From Tepidibacter sp. (GTDB lineage: Bacteria; Bacillota; Clostridia; Peptostreptococcales; Peptostreptococcaceae): a stretch of DNA of 64,000 nucleotides. A program made the translations under genes and the position numbers. The stretch is from NCBI RefSeq assembly GCF_025210165.1, contig NZ_JAOASI010000029.1:60165-124164 (forward strand), read 5' to 3'. Every line of letters begins with the position of its first letter. Position 1 is the first letter of the stretch. The notes beneath the pieces are model-generated. The model was not told the origin of the DNA, searched no databases, and was given only the letters and a program-made list of their open reading frames with translations. Positions 60,944 to 64,000 of the stretch are shown in pieces.

Positions 60944-61492
60944 TTATTTGTCAAGTTCATTAGGCGTTTCCTGAGTTTCTTCTTTTATTATATCATCTGT
61001 AATATCTTTATCATCAGATTTATTAAAATTCATCTTCTCTTTTATATCATTAAAAGATCCTTGCGTTTTCTCTTTTATATCATTAAATGATTCTTGTGTC
61101 ATATCATTTATATCTACAGTTTCACCATTTGTTTTTACTATTTTTATTTTATATTTACCTACAACAGCAGCTCCTACACCTACTATTGCAGCTATTGGTC
61201 CTAATACCAATCCAATTGCTCCTGCTGTTACAGGCATATTAAGTAGAACATCTCCATCTTTTTCAAGCATAACTCTGGTTATATTTCCCTTTTTAAGAGT
61301 TTCCTTTAATTTTTCTATCATTTCATTACTTTTTTCATTTATTCCCTTAAATACATTTCCTTCTCTTTTTTCAAGATAAACTAAAGCCTCTATAACATCT
61401 CCATTTGAATTAACTAATGCTTCTTTGGCTTTTTCATACCCTACATTCATTCTTTCCCTAATCTGATCAATTTTTTCAAGTGTTATTTCCAT
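60944..61492 (-). CDS. DUF4342 protein with UBA-like N-terminus
   Basis: A 182-residue protein. Residues 1-42 form a UBA/EF-Ts-like three-helix unit (IRERMNVGYEKAKEALVNSNGDVIEALVYLE, seen as MNVGYEKAKEAL and NGDVIEALVYLE). Residues 55-125 are the DUF4342 part with a glycine/alanine hydrophobic stretch (AGAIGLVLGPIAAIVGVGAAVVG). A tail carries an imperfect tandem repeat, TQESFNDIKEK then TQGSFNDIKEK (near 132-153), and an acidic end. The family often lies near recO or era in Clostridia. Function is unknown. Confidence 0.82.
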   Translation of the reverse strand: MEITLEKIDQIRERMNVGYEKAKEALVNSNGDVIEALVYLEKREGNVFKGINEKSNEMIEKLKETLKKGNITRVMLEKDGDVLLNMPVTAGAIGLVLGPIAAIVGVGAAVVGKYKIKIVKTNGETVDINDMTQESFNDIKEKTQGSFNDIKEKMNFNKSDDKDITDDIIKEETQETPNELDK

Positions 61493-61504
61493 ATTATCCT
61501 CTCC

Positions 61505-62251
61505 TTACCCTTTTAAATTTTCAAGAAAATTTAATGATTTCAAATTCAAATTTTCTATATGAGTCATTAAATATTTTTTCAAAATATTATCTAGTTGATT
61601 TAGTATATATTTTGATACCCTCACTTTATTACATATTATTATATCATTTTTTAATATGTACTCAATTAAATTTATAGTTGTTGGGTCAATTTTTATACTA
61701 TACTTATCTGTGCCTATGCATTTACTGCACAACATACCACCCTCTGTTATGCTAAACTTTCCTTTATTTAAATTATTATTACCACAATTAGTACATTTTA
61801 AAACATTGGGCTTATATCCTATAAAATCTAACAGTTTAAGTTCGAATATATTTGTTATCAATTGATAATTTGCATCATCATATGAATATAAGTACAACGT
61901 CTTTAATAATAAATCAAACAACCTATTATTAGTCTGGTTTTCAAATATATTTTGTTCAACCAATGAACTAATGTAACTAGCATGAGCTAAAGTATCCATA
62001 TTATAAGACAAGTTATAAAAGCTTTGTTTTACTTCGCATTGATTCAATTTATACATATTTCCATTTCTTCTAATATAAAAATTAGAATATGAAAATACCT
62101 GTGTTCCTGATAAAAATGTACTCTTTGACCTTCTAGCTCCTTTTGCAAGTACTGAAATCTTTCCAAGCTTTCTTGTAAATATAACTACTATAGAATCTGA
62201 TTCTTCATACTTAATCGATTTCAGTACTATCCCATCTGTATTTATAAACAT
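61505..62251 (-). CDS. recO: DNA repair protein RecO
   Basis: A 248-residue RecO that helps load RecA and anneal strands in recombination repair. The N-terminal OB fold (TDGIVLKSIKYEESDSIVVIFT, seen as DGIVLKSIKYEESDSIV) is followed by a helical domain and a zinc knuckle (CTNCG and CSKCIG near 150-180). ATG at 62251 is preferred because GGGAG lies 13 bases upstream; a TTG at 62263 is almost touching that site. It overlaps yqzL by 41 bp in another frame. The order era-yqzL-recO is conserved in Firmicutes. Confidence 0.94.
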   Translation of the reverse strand: MFINTDGIVLKSIKYEESDSIVVIFTRKLGKISVLAKGARRSKSTFLSGTQVFSYSNFYIRRNGNMYKLNQCEVKQSFYNLSYNMDTLAHASYISSLVEQNIFENQTNNRLFDLLLKTLYLYSYDDANYQLITNIFELKLLDFIGYKPNVLKCTNCGNNNLNKGKFSITEGGMLCSKCIGTDKYSIKIDPTTINLIEYILKNDIIICNKVRVSKYILNQLDNILKKYLMTHIENLNLKSLNFLENLKG

Positions 62252-62372
62252 AATTATTTTCAATCTCCCTCACTGTATTCAATTTAAGCTTTAAGCTATC
62301 GTAGGACTTGAGATACATATATGCATTTATGTCTCCTGTTTTTTTAAAATATTCCCATATTGATTTATTCAT
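62211..62372 (-). CDS. yqzL: YqzL-family small protein
   Basis: A 53-residue peptide beginning MNKSIWEYFKKTGDINAYMY. The pattern W-x-x-F-x-x-T-G-x-x-x-A-Y matches the YqzL family, which sits between era and recO in B. subtilis. The 3' part overlaps recO in a different frame. The ribosome site GGGGG (62381-62385) is the 3' arm of a terminator-like hairpin, so translation may depend on that fold. Function of the family is unknown. Confidence 0.8.
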   Translation of the reverse strand: MNKSIWEYFKKTGDINAYMYLKSYDSLKLKLNTVREIENNYVYKYRWDSTEID

Positions 62373-62380
62373 TTTAAAAA

Positions 62381-62423
62381 CCCCCTTCTGTCCATTTATC
62401 TTTATTTTTTGGTAAGAAGGGGG
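62381..62423 (-). terminator. Hairpin after mgtE overlapping the yqzL ribosome site
   Basis: CCCCCTTCT and AGAAGGGGG arms, 25-base loop, then TTTTT. It may end part of the era-mgtE transcript. The GGGGG arm is also the ribosome site of yqzL. Confidence 0.65.
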
Positions 62424-62449
62424 ATAATATACATAATATTTTTTTTATT

Positions 62450-63832
62450 TTAAGAAAATTTTAGTAACAGAGCAGTTGTTAATGTAAAATATATAGTAAG
62501 ACCAGTTATATCAAGTGTTGTGGAAATAAACGGAGCTGATGCAACCGCTGGGTCAACACCCAATCTTTTAAATATAATGGGTACTAATGTACCTATTGTA
62601 GCAGCAGTTAGCATATTAGATGCCATAGCTATTCCAACGACTACTCCTAATTTAAAGTCCCCTATCCATAAATAAGCAACAATACAGATTATAACACTAC
62701 ATATAAACCCAACACTAAGTCCTATACTCATTTCTTGGAATATTGTTTTAAACGCATTCTTTTGGTCTATATGACCTGTTGCTAGACCTCTTACCGTCAA
62801 TGTAGATGACTGAGTCCCAACATTTCCTCCCATTCCAGTTAAAAGAGGCATAAAAAACGATACAGCTGCATATGCCTTTATTGTACTTTCATATTTTCCA
62901 AGTATCTTAGCTGACAAAGTACCTCCAATTAATGTTATAAGTAACCACGGAAGCCTTGCTTTAACAGCAGAAATTACTTTTGGAAAAAATTTAATATCTT
63001 CTAAATATTCACTTTCAGCTTCTGATGTTCCTGCAAATTTATATATATCTTCTGTTGCTTCTTCTTGTATAACGTCAATTATATCATCAACTGTTATTAT
63101 ACCTCTTATCTTTCCATTTATATCTGTTACAGGGATTGCTAAAAGATCATATTTTGATACAATCTTTGCAACTTCTTCTTGATCATCGTTTACATTAACA
63201 TCGATTACCTTTTCGCTCATTATATCTTCAATAATAGTATTAGGTCTTGAAACAATAAGTTCTCTTAGAGAAATCACTCCAACAAGTCTATCATTCTTAT
63301 CTACAACATATACATAATATATAGTTTCTGCATCTGGAGCATTTTCTCTTAAATACTCTATAGCTGCATAACATGTAATATCCTTACTCAAAACGACAAA
63401 ATCTGTAGTCATTATACCACCAGCACAGTCTTCGTCGTACACAAGTAATTCCTTTATATCTTGAGCTAGTTCCTTATCTAAAAGATTTATTATTTCATGT
63501 CTTTTTTCCTCTGATAAATCACTTAATATATCAACCATGTCATCTTGAGACATAAGATCTAGTATTCTTTTTTTATGATCTATGCTAATCTTTGATAGAA
63601 TAGTAGTAAACATATCCGAGTCTAAATCATCAAGTACCTTAGCTGCAACTTCTAGTGGAAGTATCTCGAATAACTTTATTTTTTTCTCTTCTTGTAAATC
63701 TATTAATATTTCGGATATATCTCGGGGGTGAAGTTCCTCTATATATTCATTTAAATCTATTATTTTCTCACTATCTATTAATGCATTAACTTGAATTATT
63801 ATTTCTTGAAATAAAACTTCATTCTTATTCAT
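62450..63832 (-). CDS. mgtE: Magnesium transporter MgtE
   Basis: A 460-residue Mg2+ channel-like transporter. The N-terminal superhelical domain (LHPRDISEILIDLQEEKK) is followed by two CBS domains (about 135-255) that sense Mg2+, and five membrane helices with MGGNVGTQSSTLTVRGLATG near 340 and the conserved aspartate region of SAPFISTTLDITG near 435. ATG at 63832 follows GGGGGTGG; the upstream GTG at 63841 overlaps that site. It lies 18 bp after era, so it is co-transcribed with it. No M-box riboswitch is seen. Confidence 0.95.
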   Translation of the reverse strand: MNKNEVLFQEIIIQVNALIDSEKIIDLNEYIEELHPRDISEILIDLQEEKKIKLFEILPLEVAAKVLDDLDSDMFTTILSKISIDHKKRILDLMSQDDMVDILSDLSEEKRHEIINLLDKELAQDIKELLVYDEDCAGGIMTTDFVVLSKDITCYAAIEYLRENAPDAETIYYVYVVDKNDRLVGVISLRELIVSRPNTIIEDIMSEKVIDVNVNDDQEEVAKIVSKYDLLAIPVTDINGKIRGIITVDDIIDVIQEEATEDIYKFAGTSEAESEYLEDIKFFPKVISAVKARLPWLLITLIGGTLSAKILGKYESTIKAYAAVSFFMPLLTGMGGNVGTQSSTLTVRGLATGHIDQKNAFKTIFQEMSIGLSVGFICSVIICIVAYLWIGDFKLGVVVGIAMASNMLTAATIGTLVPIIFKRLGVDPAVASAPFISTTLDITGLTIYFTLTTALLLKFS

Positions 63833-63859
63833 AGATTCCACCCCCGTATGAAGATTATA

Positions 63860-64000
63860 TTATTTATTGTTGTATCCGAAATTGCTTATATAATTTTCTA
63901 AATTTCTCCAATTAGACTTAACTTTAACCCACGTTTGAAGATAAACCTTTGAACCTAAAAGTTTTTGAATATCTTCTCTTGCAGATTTTCCTATTCCTTT
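63860..64000 (-). CDS. era: GTPase Era, C-terminal part
   Basis: Partial gene entering from the right edge. The last 46 residues read [20 protein letters not shown], then [13 protein letters not shown] and the ending FGYNNK. This is the KH-type RNA-binding end of Era, a 16S rRNA maturation GTPase; [14 protein letters not shown] is characteristic. It is followed at 18 bp by mgtE and then yqzL and recO. Confidence 0.92.
   Translation of the reverse strand, partial: KGIGKSAREDIQKLLGSKVYLQTWVKVKSNWRNLENYISNFGYNNK

Overview
The window is strongly AT-rich DNA from an anaerobic, spore-forming, Gram-positive member of the Clostridia. The evidence is a DUF3787-type spore-surface peptide, a CotSA-like spore-coat glycosyltransferase, a three-subunit bifurcating-type [FeFe] hydrogenase, a sodium-pumping decarboxylase, pyruvate phosphate dikinase with its regulators, and T-box leaders. 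The gene order era-(mgtE)-yqzL-recO-(DUF4342)-glyQ-glyS-ccpN-PPDK regulator-ppdK is the conserved Firmicutes block with local insertions. A Peptostreptococcaceae or Clostridiaceae relative is likely, but no marker here fixes the genus. Most genes lie on the minus strand.

Layout. 1-14.6 kb: deoC, a LacI-type regulator, and a minus-strand cell-envelope cluster made of a DacF-type carboxypeptidase, a nucleotidyltransferase/phosphomannomutase-like fusion and a 2837-residue cyclic beta-1,2-glucan synthase-like protein. 14.8-18.5 kb: a pentapeptide-type potassium channel, a bacterial homologue of plant STAY-GREEN (Mg-dechelatase family), a metallophosphoesterase and an amidohydrolase. 18.8-21.6 kb: asnS with its T-box, a small spore peptide and a membrane protein. 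21.7-25.9 kb: hydrogenase hydC-hydB-hydA on the plus strand. 26-29.2 kb: Na+-translocating oxaloacetate decarboxylase (alpha, gamma, biotin carrier, beta). 29.4-35 kb: CotSA-like glycosyltransferase, APC permease, parvulin foldase, and a FabT-like regulator with FabK and two clear operators. 35.2-38.2 kb: an amino-acid ABC transporter behind two tandem, nearly identical T-boxes. 38.2-41.7 kb: small genes (CBS protein, cold-shock protein, amidase, zinc ribbon, exonuclease). 41.7-47.2 kb: a six-gene operon resembling enterobacterial ynjBCD/ynjF, with an added cysteine-rich Fe-S type protein. 47.3-53.3 kb: an RND pump, adaptor and TolC-like protein with a TetR regulator and four operator palindromes. 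53.4-64 kb: the PPDK, glycyl-tRNA synthetase, recO and era block.

Several groups act together. The hydrogenase reoxidises NADH and ferredoxin, while the decarboxylase couples C4/C3 metabolism to a sodium gradient. PPDK, its Ser/Thr-kinase-type regulator and CcpN form a gluconeogenic switch. FabT/FabK form a fatty-acid synthesis control unit. The TetR operators point to ligand-induced efflux.

The least explained content lies between the genes. At least three families of short dispersed repeats occupy the intergenic spaces. One is modular, occurs six times in one orientation, and has a hairpin that shows a compensatory base-pair change. Copies of two families share a 3' module carrying exact DnaA-box matches. 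One copy contains a precisely nested copy of another family. A separate 200-bp near-complete palindrome sits beside asnS. No rRNA, tRNA, CRISPR array or full insertion sequence was seen.
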